Notes: generated by a model not told the origin, from the letters alone. A stretch of 60,853 bases of DNA from an uncultured Eubacteriales bacterium (GCA_902778995.1 CACYZW010000007.1:1-60853), one strand, 5' to 3'; shown: positions 33,209 to 42,399, numbered from the stretch's first letter. Translations and numbers: made by a program.

Positions 33209-34288
33209 ATGGCCAAAGTGCATGTGAATCTGGACGGCAGAACGATACTGGTTACCGGTTCCCCAGGCTTCATCGGCGCAAATCTCGTACTCCGGCTGCT
33301 CAATGGCATGAAAGGCGGCACGGTGATCAGTCTGGATAACATGAACGATTACTATGACCCGCGTCTAAAGGCTTACCGGCTCGGACTGATTGAAAGAGCC
33401 GCCGAAGCATCGGCGGCGAAGCATGTTTTCATTCAGGGATCTATCGCGGACAAACCGCTGGTGGACAATGTGTTTGCGAAATACAGGCCGAGTGTCGTGG
33501 TGAATCTCGCCGCCCAGGCCGGGGTACGCTACAGCATCGCCCATCCCGAGGCCTACATTGAAAGCAATATGGTGGGATTCTTCAATATATTGGAGGCCTG
33601 CCGGCGCCATCCTGTGGCTCATCTGGTCTACGCCTCCTCCTCGTCGGTCTACGGGGGCAATAGGAAAGTGCCATTCAGCACCGACGACAAGGTGGATCAT
33701 CCGGTAAGTCTCTACGCCGCCACGAAGAAATCCAACGAGCTGATGGCCCACAGCTACGCCAAGCTGTATGACATCCCCTGTACCGGCCTGCGCTTCTTCA
33801 CCGTGTACGGCCCCGCCGGAAGGCCGGACATGTTCTACTATTCTGCCACTGAAAAGCTGCTGCGCGGCGAAACCATCCGTATCTTCAATTACGGCAACTG
33901 CCTGCGGGATTTCACCTTCATCGACGACATTGTCGAAGGCGTGTATCGTGTCATGCAGGGCGCGCCTGAGCGCCGCATGGGCGAGGACGGATTGCCCGTC
34001 GCCCCCTGGGCGGTTTACAACATCGGCGGCGGCAGGCCGGAAAACCTGTTGGATTTTGTCGCCGTGCTGCAGCAGGAGCTGGTGCGCGCGGGCCTGCTGC
34101 CCGAGGATTACGACTTCAACAGCCATCGGGAACTGGCGCCCATGCAACCCGGCGACGTGCCGGTGACCTACGCCGACACCGGCCCCCTGGAGGCCGATTA
34201 CGGCTTCCGCCCGACGATCGGAATACGCGAGGGACTGCGCAAATTTGCGGAGTGGTACCGGGACTACAGGGCCATGGGCAACCCATGA
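33209..34288 (+). CDS. NAD-dependent epimerase, UDP-glucuronate 4-epimerase-like
   Basis: A 359-residue extended short-chain dehydrogenase acting on nucleotide sugars. The Rossmann motif is VTGSPGFIGANLV, followed by NLAAQAGVRYSI, the Ser of YASSSSVYGGNRKVPF and the catalytic Tyr-x3-Lys in SLYAATKKSNELMAH. The sequences AAQAGVRYS and TVYGPAGRPDM are typical of UDP-glucuronate 4-epimerases (CapI/GAE) making UDP-galacturonate for surface polysaccharide. Related decarboxylases or UDP-glucose epimerases cannot be fully excluded. GGAGGAAACGATC precedes ATG 33209. No polysaccharide genes lie next to it; it is a single-gene unit. Confidence 0.85.
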   Translation: MAKVHVNLDGRTILVTGSPGFIGANLVLRLLNGMKGGTVISLDNMNDYYDPRLKAYRLGLIERAAEASAAKHVFIQGSIADKPLVDNVFAKYRPSVVVNLAAQAGVRYSIAHPEAYIESNMVGFFNILEACRRHPVAHLVYASSSSVYGGNRKVPFSTDDKVDHPVSLYAATKKSNELMAHSYAKLYDIPCTGLRFFTVYGPAGRPDMFYYSATEKLLRGETIRIFNYGNCLRDFTFIDDIVEGVYRVMQGAPERRMGEDGLPVAPWAVYNIGGGRPENLLDFVAVLQQELVRAGLLPEDYDFNSHRELAPMQPGDVPVTYADTGPLEADYGFRPTIGIREGLRKFAEWYRDYRAMGNP

Positions 34289-34297
34289 TTTCACGGC

Positions 34298-34597
34298 TTA
34301 AAAGCCGTCGAACTGATTCCGGGGATCGTTGCTGCGGCGCGTTTTGCCGTCGTCCTCCAGAAACTCAATTTCAAGCCGCTGGAAGGGCACCTCCTCCATG
34401 AAGTGTTCCGGCAGGAACTGCGTCCGGCGGAAATCCTCAAACTCCCGATAATGCTTGTTCAGCCAAATCGGACGGGGAATGTCAAATTCATGGCACAGCG
34501 TGGTCAGCGCGTCCTCGACCTCCTCCCAGGCGCATTCAGCCGTGGCCTGCCTTTCTATGCGCTGTTTTCGTATGATCCTGGCCCAAAGTCTCGGCAT
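34298..34597 (-). CDS. Conserved small protein of unknown function
   Basis: A 99-residue, charged, soluble protein with no known motif that I can name; stretches such as WEEVEDALTTLCHEFDIPRPIWLNKHYREFEDF look like a folded helical/beta domain, and I recall similar short proteins in Clostridia. GAGGG lies ~9 nt before ATG 34597 and a TTGCCT-18-TATAAT promoter precedes it. It is convergent with the epimerase gene, ending 9 nt after that stop, so the two transcripts overlap. Confidence 0.7.
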   Translation of the reverse strand: MPRLWARIIRKQRIERQATAECAWEEVEDALTTLCHEFDIPRPIWLNKHYREFEDFRRTQFLPEHFMEEVPFQRLEIEFLEDDGKTRRSNDPRNQFDGF

Positions 34598-34629
34598 CGG
34601 TATCCCTCGTTTCCTTCTGTAGTATTCAT

Positions 34630-34659
34630 ATTATACAGCATACCGGGCGGATCAGGCAA
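34630..34659 (-). promoter_or_regulatory. Promoter of the 99-residue protein gene
   Basis: Minus strand TTGCCT (34659-34654), 18 nt, TATAAT (34635-34630). The -35 lies within the 3' end of the LytM gene. Confidence 0.6.
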
Positions 34660-35365
34660 CAGATAATTTTCTGAAATCCACGCTCTCCCCCGCCCTTGCC
34701 AGCTCGAAGTGCAGATGCCAACCCAGCTCTGCCTCGCATACGGCGGACTGTCCCACCGAGCCTATGACCTGGCCCGCCTCGACGCTGTCGCCCTCGTTGA
34801 CCATCTCAAGGGTATTCAGGCCCGCGTAGGTGGATCGGTACCCCTCGTCGTGCTCGATCACGATGACATTGCCCCACAGCCTGTCGCTCCATTTTTCCGC
34901 CACAGTGCCGTCGCGGCAAGCGTACACCGCCTCGCCGGGGGAACCGGCGATGTCCAGCGCGGCATGGGTCTGCCACTGGGCAAGGGTCTGGGACCAGACC
35001 GGCGCGTCGGGCGAATACCCGGACAGTATCTCACCCTCCAGCGGCCAGACCCATCGCACGGGCTCGGGCGTCGCCGGGGGCATCGGTTCGAGGAACGGCG
35101 CAGGCGCGAGGGTGGGGATGCGCGCAAGCGCTGCCGCACGCGGCGCTTCGCCGGACTCAGGCGCATCGGAAGCGCCGCGCGTCCGCCAGGCATGGGATCC
35201 CACGCCCAGCAGCGTAAGCAGCAGCGCCAGACCCGTGTAGTAGCCCAAACGCCTCCGCTTCTCCCGGCAGCGTGCGAACGCCACCGCCCCGGAGGCGGCG
35301 GCTTCGCCCCATCCGGCGAGCCTGCGCCACATGTTATCCATTCTTTGCTTCATCGATTCCAGCAT
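34652..35365 (-). CDS. Membrane-anchored M23/LytM peptidase, SpoIIQ-like
   Basis: A 237-residue cell-wall endopeptidase-type protein. A short basic N-terminus precedes one membrane helix (~41-56, LGYYTGLALLLTLLGVG), a Pro/Ala-rich linker, then the LytM domain (~105-235). Zinc ligands appear complete: His134 and Asp138 (THAALDIA) and His219 in GWHLHFEL, with His217 as catalytic partner. This layout fits clostridial SpoIIQ, which keeps its metal site, but general LytM proteins look the same, so sporulation is only suggested. The ribosome site GAGGGGG is buried in a stem-loop (35374-35408). It lies downstream of two DacF-type genes, consistent with a wall-remodelling operon. Confidence 0.82.
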   Translation of the reverse strand: MLESMKQRMDNMWRRLAGWGEAAASGAVAFARCREKRRRLGYYTGLALLLTLLGVGSHAWRTRGASDAPESGEAPRAAALARIPTLAPAPFLEPMPPATPEPVRWVWPLEGEILSGYSPDAPVWSQTLAQWQTHAALDIAGSPGEAVYACRDGTVAEKWSDRLWGNVIVIEHDEGYRSTYAGLNTLEMVNEGDSVEAGQVIGSVGQSAVCEAELGWHLHFELARAGESVDFRKLSVA

Positions 35366-35373
35366 ATGACAAA

Positions 35374-35408
35374 CCCCCTCACGCTTCCTATTATCGGGCG
35401 TGAGGGGG
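35374..35408 (-). promoter_or_regulatory. Stem-loop that includes the LytM ribosome site
   Basis: Minus strand CCCCCTCACGC pairs with GCGTGAGGGGG (11 bp, 13-nt loop), followed by TTTGTCATATG. The 3' arm contains the GAGGGGG ribosome site. It could be a weak terminator after the carboxypeptidase gene, a translation control, or both. Confidence 0.6.
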
Positions 35409-35435
35409 AAAATATACATCCAACCACCTTTTTTT

Positions 35436-36899
35436 CTACCGTCTGCGCCGGCTCCGGGCGTCGCGACGCTTTTGCGCGCTCATGCGGCGCATGTATTCCA
35501 GCCGCTTGGCCTCGTAGATCTTCTTGCGCTGGCGATCCTTGCGCGCGCCCCGGACGATGCCGGCGATCACCAGCAGCACGATCAACAGGATCAGTACCGC
35601 AGCCAGAAGCACCACCAGCGGGTTTTCAAAGTACGTCAGCACCGGGAAGATGTCCGTCAGCTCGATCCTCGGCGGCTGCTCCTCGATGGTCCTGTCCGCC
35701 ACCAGCAGCGCGGTGATCTCCCTGCCGGACTGGTCCATGTATTTCAGCCGGCCGATGATCTCGCCCTTGGAGATGGGTGCGACCATGTCCGAGGTCACCG
35801 TCAGCTCGCAGCGGGTGACGAAGTCGTCGATGGCCTCGTCCATAGCCGCCTGGTTGTCGTTCTCCACCATGCGAACGTATTCCGGGTCGCTGATCTGGGC
35901 GATTTTCAGGTTCAGCATGCCCTCATAGGGGTCGCTGGCGATGGCGTTGGAGACCCTCAGCGTGGCGATCTTGCTCCCGGCAAGGTTGAACATCTGCTCC
36001 ATCGAGTAGCCGGTATAGCAGGTAAAGCCGTAATTGAACAGGCGGATGGTGTCCACCCACTTGTCCACCGACCCCATGCAGTGCAAATCCACCGTAACCA
36101 GCCGCACGCCGTCGCGCTCCGCCGCACCGACGAAGCACTGCCCCGCCTGGCTGTGGTAGCCGGTTTTGATGCCGATACAGTCGGGATAATAGTAGGTGTT
36201 GTCGCTCTTGAGCAGCGAATTGGAATTGACCACGCGCTGTTCCATGGCGTTGTTGCCCCGCTGTATCTTCATAATATAGCTTGGAGCCGAAGTGATCTTC
36301 CTGAAAGCGTCCAGCTTGATACCCTCGCTGGCAATGCGGGCCAGGTCCAGCGCGGTGGAATAGTGCTGGGGATCATGGTAGCCGTGGGGATTGACAAAGT
36401 GTGTGTCCTCGCAGCCCAGCTCCTTCGCGCGCCTGTTCATGCGGTCCACGAAGGCTTCGACGTTGCCGCTCACCAGCACCGCGATGGCGTTCGCGCCGTC
36501 GTTGCCCGAGGTGAGCATGAAGCCGTAGAGCAGGTCCCTGAACGACATCATATCGCCCGGGAACACGGGAATCAGCGAGCTGTCTGCGGGAATCTGGGTG
36601 GCCTGTTGCGGGATGACGATGGGCGTATCCATGGAAATGCCGCTTTCAAGGGCCAAAAGCAGCGTCATGGCCTTCGTGGTGGACGCGGGATACATGCGCG
36701 CGCGGGCATTTTTTGAAAACAGAACATCCCCGCTGATGGCGTCCACCAGTATGGCGGAATCGGCGTACAGGTGTCCCTCGCGCAACAGCTGCGGCACATT
36801 TCGGTTGTAATCGGCGGGGGATTCCGCCAGCGCCGCGCCGCACAGCAGCGCCAGCGCCACAGCCAGGAGCAGCGCTATTCTCCTGAGGCTTCGTTGCAT
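35436..36899 (-). CDS. D-alanyl-D-alanine carboxypeptidase, DacF-like, copy 2
   Basis: A 487-residue penicillin-binding protein trimming the stem peptide of peptidoglycan. Signal peptide 1-25 (ALLCGAALA). Active-site motifs of the S11 family are intact: Ser73-x-x-Lys76 (ASTTKAM), Ser131-Gly-Asn133 (LTSGNDGAN) and Lys245-Thr-Gly (GIKTGYHS). The C-terminal extension contains a membrane helix (~435-465, VVLLAAVLILLIVLLVIAG) and a very basic tail, an anchor rather than the usual amphipathic helix. GAGAGGTAG precedes ATG 36899. It is a tandem paralogue of the gene at 36995, and upstream of the LytM gene. Confidence 0.93.
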   Translation of the reverse strand: MQRSLRRIALLLAVALALLCGAALAESPADYNRNVPQLLREGHLYADSAILVDAISGDVLFSKNARARMYPASTTKAMTLLLALESGISMDTPIVIPQQATQIPADSSLIPVFPGDMMSFRDLLYGFMLTSGNDGANAIAVLVSGNVEAFVDRMNRRAKELGCEDTHFVNPHGYHDPQHYSTALDLARIASEGIKLDAFRKITSAPSYIMKIQRGNNAMEQRVVNSNSLLKSDNTYYYPDCIGIKTGYHSQAGQCFVGAAERDGVRLVTVDLHCMGSVDKWVDTIRLFNYGFTCYTGYSMEQMFNLAGSKIATLRVSNAIASDPYEGMLNLKIAQISDPEYVRMVENDNQAAMDEAIDDFVTRCELTVTSDMVAPISKGEIIGRLKYMDQSGREITALLVADRTIEEQPPRIELTDIFPVLTYFENPLVVLLAAVLILLIVLLVIAGIVRGARKDRQRKKIYEAKRLEYMRRMSAQKRRDARSRRRR

Positions 36900-36994
36900 G
36901 TAGCTACCTCTCAAAATCGAATCGTTTTTATGCCCATTCATAGATAATATCGCCTGATCGGTTGACACAGTCGTTCCGGCATGCCACAGGGCGT

Positions 36995-38476
36995 TTAACG
37001 TCCGCCGCCGCGCCTCGTGCGCGTCTGCGGCTCGCCGCGCCGTGGGGGCCGCCTTCTGCGGGTCCGCGCCCTGCGGCGCTGCTCCCGCTTCAGCGCCGCC
37101 ACAACGGCAATGGCCGACGCCGACATAAGCAGTATCAAAATCACCAGTATGGCCAGTCCTGAACCGCGACCCGAAGCGCGATTCGGCGCCTGGGTGACAG
37201 GCTCGGGCGTCCGGACGACTTCCGTCGGCTCCGGCACGCTCTCGGGCGTGGCCACGGGCTGGGCTTCAACGGTTCGCGTCGCCGTCAGCGTCGCAGTGAC
37301 CGGGGCAAAGCCCTCCAGCTCCAGGGACAGCGTTCCCACCGCGTCTCCCTGGGTCACCGGCGCGCGCAGGGGGTCGGTCAGCGTCACGCGAATGCCCGCC
37401 GCCACCCGATCGACGGCGGCTGAAAGGGCAAGCTGGCTGCCTGAAACCAGCTGCATCGCCTGCTCGCCGCCGGAAACATCGGTAAGCGCCAGCGCCAGGC
37501 GGCCACCCTGAGGGTCGTCCTGCCGGGCATCCTCGACCTGGACCGCATCGAATCGGTCCCGGCACTGCTCCAGCAGGCTGCCAAGCGCAACGGGCGCATA
37601 TCGCGTAAAGCCGTATTCAAACAGGCGGGCGGCGTCATACCACTTCGACATCTCCTCCGCGCACTTCAGCACGACGCAGATCACGCGCTTGCCATCCCGT
37701 TCAGCCGATCCCACAAAGCACCAGCCCGCCTTGTTGTGATGCCCCGTCTTGATGCCGGTGCAGTCGGGATAGTAATACTTTTCGCCGCTTTGGAGCAAAC
37801 TGTTCCTGGAGACGATCTCCGTCTGAACGTCCTTGCCGTCGCGCCGTATGTTCATCGTCCAGCGCGGCGCGGCGACGATCTTCCTGAAATCAGGGTTTTG
37901 CATCGCCGTCAGCGAAATCAGCGCCAGGTCCTGAGCCGTGGTATAGTGCTCGGAATCCTGATAGCCGTGGGCGTTGACGTAGTGGGTGCCCTGGCAGCCG
38001 ATCTCCCCGGCGCGCCGGTTCATGTGCGCCACAAAGGCTTCGATGCTGCCGTCCACCAGCACCGCCACGGCGTTGGCGCCGTCGTTGCCGGAGGACAGCA
38101 TAAAGCCGTAGAGCAGGTCTGCAAAGGAAGTTACGTCTCCCGGCTTTACCGGGATCACCGAGCTGCCCTCGGGCACGTCCCCCGCCTCGGCGGGAATGGT
38201 GACCTGCTCCTGGAGGGGAATGCCACTCTCCAGGGCGAGCAGGAGGGTCATGATCTTCGTGGTGCTGGCGGGATACATGCGCACCCGTGAATCCTTGGAA
38301 AACAGCGTTTCACCCGAATCCTGATCCACCAGCAGCGCCGATTCCGCAAAGAGGTGCGACGGATCCAGATTCTGGGGCTGGTTCATATCGTATTCCGCCC
38401 GGGCGACGCATGCCGCCGCATAACAAAGCCACGCCAGCGCCAGCACCACAGACAGGAAACGTTTGACTATCCGCAT
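36995..38476 (-). CDS. D-alanyl-D-alanine carboxypeptidase, DacF-like, copy 1
   Basis: A 493-residue S11 carboxypeptidase. Signal peptide ~1-28 (CVARA). Motifs: Ser71-x-x-Lys74 (ASTTKIM), Ser129-Gly-Asn131 (LSSGNDGAN) and Lys243-Thr-Gly (GIKTGHHN). A Pro/Thr-rich stalk (EAQPVATPESVPEPTE) leads to a C-terminal membrane helix (GLAILVILILLMSASAIAVV) and an Arg-rich tail. About half identical by eye to copy 2, so a tandem duplication. GAGGAG precedes ATG 38476. It is divergent from the two-component system at 38726; the ~250-nt gap holds both promoters. Confidence 0.93.
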   Translation of the reverse strand: MRIVKRFLSVVLALAWLCYAAACVARAEYDMNQPQNLDPSHLFAESALLVDQDSGETLFSKDSRVRMYPASTTKIMTLLLALESGIPLQEQVTIPAEAGDVPEGSSVIPVKPGDVTSFADLLYGFMLSSGNDGANAVAVLVDGSIEAFVAHMNRRAGEIGCQGTHYVNAHGYQDSEHYTTAQDLALISLTAMQNPDFRKIVAAPRWTMNIRRDGKDVQTEIVSRNSLLQSGEKYYYPDCTGIKTGHHNKAGWCFVGSAERDGKRVICVVLKCAEEMSKWYDAARLFEYGFTRYAPVALGSLLEQCRDRFDAVQVEDARQDDPQGGRLALALTDVSGGEQAMQLVSGSQLALSAAVDRVAAGIRVTLTDPLRAPVTQGDAVGTLSLELEGFAPVTATLTATRTVEAQPVATPESVPEPTEVVRTPEPVTQAPNRASGRGSGLAILVILILLMSASAIAVVAALKREQRRRARTRRRRPPRRGEPQTRTRRGGGR

Positions 38477-38622
38477 TTTGGATATACTCCTCAAACCGCA
38501 GGCCGCCCTTGCGTCGCCCACGGGAAACCACATATTATTCATGCTACCCCATTATATTATCACCTCTGGCCATTTTTGTACAGCGTCGCATGGAAAACCT
38601 AACAACATTTAAAAAAAACAAC

Positions 38623-38651
38623 TTGAAAAAATGACAGGAATCGTTTATAAT
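38623..38651 (+). promoter_or_regulatory. Promoter of the two-component operon
   Basis: TTGAAA (38623-38628), 17 nt, TATAAT (38646-38651), about 75 nt before the response-regulator start. Confidence 0.8.
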
Positions 38652-38725
38652 AATAACAAAATGATGAATATGTGATGTCATAGAGAACACAATATGGTTT
38701 CATTGGCGTCAAAGGAGGATAAATC

Positions 38726-39418
38726 ATGCCCAAGCGGATTTTAATTGTCGATGACGAGCCATTGATTGTTAAAGGATTGAAATATTCCCTTGAGCAGGAC
38801 AGCTACGAGACGGATTCTGCCGCAGACGGCGAGGAAGCGCTGAACAAGTTCTTCTCCGGCCATTATGATCTTGTGCTTCTGGACGTCATGCTTCCCAAGA
38901 TCGACGGCATAGAGGTTTGCCAGCGCATTCGCGAGCGCAGCAACGTCTCCATCATCATGCTCACGGCCAAGGGCGACGACATGGACAAAATTCTGGGGCT
39001 TGAATACGGTGCGGACGATTACATGACCAAGCCCTTCAACATCCTCGAGGTCAAGGCCCGCATCCGCACCATCTTCCGCCGCACCACGATGATGCAGCGC
39101 GAGAATGGCCAGCGGGTGATCACCGTGAGGGACATGCAGCTCAACGTCAACAACCGCTCCGTCAGCGTGGGCGGGCGCGAGGTCAATCTGACGGCCAAGG
39201 AATTTGACCTGCTGCACCTGTTCGTCACCAACCGGGGCAAGGTGTTCTCCCGCGAAAGCCTGCTCGAGACGATTTGGAAGTACGATTACTTGGGCGATCT
39301 GCGCACCGTGGACGTGCACATCCGCCGCCTGCGGGAAAAGATCGAAAAGGTGCCCAGCCAGCCGGAATACATCTTCACCAAGTGGGGGGTTGGCTACTAT
39401 TTCACTGACAAGGATTAA
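38726..39418 (+). CDS. OmpR/PhoB-family response regulator
   Basis: A 230-residue DNA-binding regulator. The receiver domain (1-120) has the acidic pair VDDEP, phospho-acceptor Asp53 (LLDVMLPKIDG), Thr80 and Lys102 (YMTKPFN). The winged-helix output domain (~130-228) has NLTAKEFDLLHLFVTNRGKVFSRESLL and RTVDVHIRRLREKIE. AAAGGAGG lies upstream of the ATG. It is followed without a gap by a histidine kinase and then a GerMN lipoprotein, so the system most likely watches the cell envelope; it resembles WalR and MtrA in layout. Confidence 0.93.
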   Translation: MPKRILIVDDEPLIVKGLKYSLEQDSYETDSAADGEEALNKFFSGHYDLVLLDVMLPKIDGIEVCQRIRERSNVSIIMLTAKGDDMDKILGLEYGADDYMTKPFNILEVKARIRTIFRRTTMMQRENGQRVITVRDMQLNVNNRSVSVGGREVNLTAKEFDLLHLFVTNRGKVFSRESLLETIWKYDYLGDLRTVDVHIRRLREKIEKVPSQPEYIFTKWGVGYYFTDKD

Positions 39419-40883
39419 AGCCTTTATACATTCCATACGCTGGAAAATAACCATCGCCTATCTGCTGATCATCGTCGTGGCGTTCTGCGTCATCGGTTTT
39501 TCGCTGATTCAGCTGGTAGGCGAATATCTGTTTAACCAGCGCACGCGGGACGACCAGAGGATCGCCGAAAGCCTTGCGGAGGAATTCAGCGGTCTTTTGG
39601 CGTCCTCCGACGTGATGTCCATGTATGACGTGGCCCTTCAGACCGCCCGTGCGGAGCAGAGCCGCGTATTGGTGTTGGACCGGCTGTGCACGGTGCAGGT
39701 GGACACCAATTCCCAGCTGAACGGCCAGCGCTTTATCACCTCCGAAATCAGCAGCGTTCTTGAGGGCAGCGAGGGCGATTACGGCTTCTACGACGTGGGC
39801 AACGCAAACGCCTACTGGCTTCGGGCCGCGCTGAACGCCTTTTCAGGCGTCAACGCCATGACCGGGCTGTACGCCCGCAGCATCCGCAATGCCTCGGGAG
39901 GCCTTATGGGCGTGCTGGTCTACATCTCCCAGGTGCAGGAAATCTACGAAAGTCTGCGGGAAATCCAGCTCAAGATACTGGCGTGGATGGCCATCGTCGC
40001 CCTGGCCGTGTTGATGGTCAACGCGCTGATGCTGCGCACGATCACGCGCCCCATCGGCGAGCTGAACGACGGCATCGCGCGCATGAGCCAGGGCGACCTG
40101 TCCGCCCGCGTCAGCGTCCGGGGCAAAAATGAATTTGCTAGCCTTGCCAAGGCCTTCAACTCGATGTCTGAACGCCTGGAACAGCTGGACAATTCCAGAA
40201 GCCAATTTGTTTCCAACGCCTCCCACGAGCTCAAGACCCCGCTGAGCACCATCAAGATATTGATCGAAACCCTGCTGTATCAGGACCCGATGGATACGGG
40301 CATGGCCAAGGAATTTTTGACCGATGTCAACAAGGAGATCGACCGCCTGAACCGCATCGTCAGCGATCTGTTGACGCTGGTGAGCATCGACAGCGGCATG
40401 AAGATGAATCTGACCGACCTGGATATCGGGGCGCTGCTGCAGGAGCAGGTGCGACGCCTGACGCCCCTGGCCCGGGAGAACGGCATCGAGCTGGATTGCA
40501 CCGTCAAGGAACCCCTCGAGGTCAACGGCGACGCCCTGAAGCTGCAACAGGTGGTGTACAACATCATCGACAACGCCATCAAGTATACGCCCCGTGGCGG
40601 CGAGGTCCACTGCTCGCTGGCGCGCGCAGGCAGGAAAGCCGTCATCAAGGTCAGCGATACCGGCGTCGGCATTCCCGAGGCGGATCTGCCCCACATCTTC
40701 GACAGATTCTATCGCGTGGACAAGGCGCGATCCCGGGAAACGGGCGGCACGGGCCTGGGCCTGTCCATCGTAAAGCAGTTTGTACTGCTGCACGGCGGCA
40801 CCATCGAAGCCGCCAGCACCGCAGGGAAAGGCACCACCTTCACCATAGAGCTGCCGCTGGCCGCGAAGAAGCAGGAGGGGTAG
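39390..40883 (+). CDS. Membrane histidine kinase
   Basis: About 497 residues. TM1 (ITIAYLLIIVVAFCVIGFSL), an extracytoplasmic domain of ~150 residues, TM2 (LAWMAIVALAVLMVNALML), a HAMP linker, HisKA with the phospho-acceptor His in FVSNASHELKTPLS, and a HATPase domain with N box (NIIDNAIKYTP), G1 (DTGVGIP), F (FDRFYRVD) and G2 (GGTGLGLSIV). The start is unclear: no ATG is near, TTG 39390 is the best standard codon but sits right on a GGGGGG site, and an ATT at 39399 would have better spacing. The reading frame overlaps the regulator gene by ~29 nt, indicating translational coupling. Partner of the upstream regulator. Confidence 0.9.
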   Translation: MATISLTRIKAFIHSIRWKITIAYLLIIVVAFCVIGFSLIQLVGEYLFNQRTRDDQRIAESLAEEFSGLLASSDVMSMYDVALQTARAEQSRVLVLDRLCTVQVDTNSQLNGQRFITSEISSVLEGSEGDYGFYDVGNANAYWLRAALNAFSGVNAMTGLYARSIRNASGGLMGVLVYISQVQEIYESLREIQLKILAWMAIVALAVLMVNALMLRTITRPIGELNDGIARMSQGDLSARVSVRGKNEFASLAKAFNSMSERLEQLDNSRSQFVSNASHELKTPLSTIKILIETLLYQDPMDTGMAKEFLTDVNKEIDRLNRIVSDLLTLVSIDSGMKMNLTDLDIGALLQEQVRRLTPLARENGIELDCTVKEPLEVNGDALKLQQVVYNIIDNAIKYTPRGGEVHCSLARAGRKAVIKVSDTGVGIPEADLPHIFDRFYRVDKARSRETGGTGLGLSIVKQFVLLHGGTIEAASTAGKGTTFTIELPLAAKKQEG

Positions 40884-40887
40884 AGCG

Positions 40888-42399
40888 TTGTACAGGCATG
40901 TCAGACTGAGCGTACTGTTCGTCCTCGTCGCCGCGCTGCTGGGCGGGTGTGTGCTCGCGCCCAGGGAGCCGGAGACCGTGACTGAAATTCGCCTGCCGGA
41001 GCCCTCTGAGGAGCCGGAGAACATGATCCTCGGTGAAAAGCTGTCCAGCGCGCCCAGGGAGGTAACGCTGTACTTTGCCGCGCAGGACGGCACAGGCTTT
41101 TCCGCCGTGAATCGCAGCATTCCCAGGGACGCGGGGCAGAGCCTGCCCCAGGCCGCCGTTGAGACGCTGCTGGACAGCGGCGCGGAGCGCAACATACGCT
41201 TCATGGCGGACACTCAGATGCTGGCCTGCGAATATGCCTGCGGCACCGTGACCGTAAACCTGTCCATAGACGCCCGAAACGTGCAAAATCCCCAGGAGCT
41301 GCTCGCCCTGCAAACGTCGATCGGCAATACCCTGCTGGACATTGACGGCGTCAACGGCGTGAACGTGCTGGTCGGCAACATCAGCGAGAGCCACTGCCAG
41401 ATGCCCCTGGGCGTCCAGACCGAGCCGGTGACCAGCGTGGCGGCGGCCTACGCACAGCTCCAGGCCAATCGGGAACGAATGCTGCAGGCCGATGGGGCGG
41501 AACAAGCGGAACCCGTCGTCCGCACGGCGCTTCTGTATTTTCCCTCGGAAACCGGCGATTGGCTGATCCCGGAGCTGAGAACCGTCTCCGCCGGCAAGGC
41601 GGGCTTTGCCGCGGCGCTGTTCGACGTATTGCGGAACGGCCCGAAGCCGGGGACCTGCGCCGCCGTTTCCATCCCCGAGGGCGTCGAACTGCTGGAGCCC
41701 AGCCCCGCCATCCAGACGCTTTCAAGCGGCGAACGGGTGTTGGATCTGAATTTCTCCTCAACCCTCGTCACCTACATGGCGCTCTCGGGCCTGGAAGTCT
41801 GGAAGCTGGTCGGTTCCGTCGCCCTGACCATGTGCTCCTTCCTGCCAGACCTGGACGCCGTGCGCATCATGGTCGACAGCGAACCGATCACCGTTTGCGA
41901 ACGCAACCAGATCCTCATGGAATTTTCAGAGGGCATGATCTACCGCCGCGATTTCTCGGGCTGCATCGGCAGCACCGCCACGCTCTTCCTCGTCAACAGC
42001 GAGGGCATGCTCCAGCCGGTTCAGCGCGCCGTTTCGATGCACAGCGCCCTGTCCCCCCGCAGCCTGCTGGCCGAGCTGATCCTTGCCGGCAGCGCGGGCG
42101 ACGACCTGCGCCTGCCCATTTCGGAGGGCATACAGCCCGTAGACATATTGGGCGTACAGACCTCGGGCGGCACGGCGCGGGTCAATCTGTCCGGCAACTT
42201 CTACCGCTGCTGCCAGATCCTCAACGCCCGGGAGGAGCGCAGCCTGATTTACACGATGGTCAACACGCTGTGCCAGCTCGACGGCATTCGCGGCGTGCGG
42301 TTTTACGTGGAAGGTCAGGCCGCTGAAACCTTGGCGGGCGGCATCTATTTGAAGAGCGTGCTGCTGCCCAATCCGGGCATCGTGGTGCAGGGGCGGTAG
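40888..42399 (+). CDS. GerMN-domain lipoprotein
   Basis: A 503-residue lipoprotein, third gene of the two-component operon. The signal peptide ends in lipobox LLGGC (Cys21). Two GerMN/LpqB-type domains are suggested: VTLYFAAQDGTGFSAVNRSIPRD...TVNLS (~60-180) and LLYFPSETGDWLIPELRTVSA...LDLNFSS (~210-330); a third related C-terminal part (DILGVQTSGGTARVNLSGNF) follows. TTG 40888 is the start, set by AGGAGGGG 7 nt upstream and only 4 nt after the kinase stop. The order regulator-kinase-GerMN lipoprotein parallels actinobacterial MtrA-MtrB-LpqB, where the lipoprotein modulates the kinase. A germination/sporulation role (GerM) is the alternative. Confidence 0.85.
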   Translation: MYRHVRLSVLFVLVAALLGGCVLAPREPETVTEIRLPEPSEEPENMILGEKLSSAPREVTLYFAAQDGTGFSAVNRSIPRDAGQSLPQAAVETLLDSGAERNIRFMADTQMLACEYACGTVTVNLSIDARNVQNPQELLALQTSIGNTLLDIDGVNGVNVLVGNISESHCQMPLGVQTEPVTSVAAAYAQLQANRERMLQADGAEQAEPVVRTALLYFPSETGDWLIPELRTVSAGKAGFAAALFDVLRNGPKPGTCAAVSIPEGVELLEPSPAIQTLSSGERVLDLNFSSTLVTYMALSGLEVWKLVGSVALTMCSFLPDLDAVRIMVDSEPITVCERNQILMEFSEGMIYRRDFSGCIGSTATLFLVNSEGMLQPVQRAVSMHSALSPRSLLAELILAGSAGDDLRLPISEGIQPVDILGVQTSGGTARVNLSGNFYRCCQILNAREERSLIYTMVNTLCQLDGIRGVRFYVEGQAAETLAGGIYLKSVLLPNPGIVVQGR

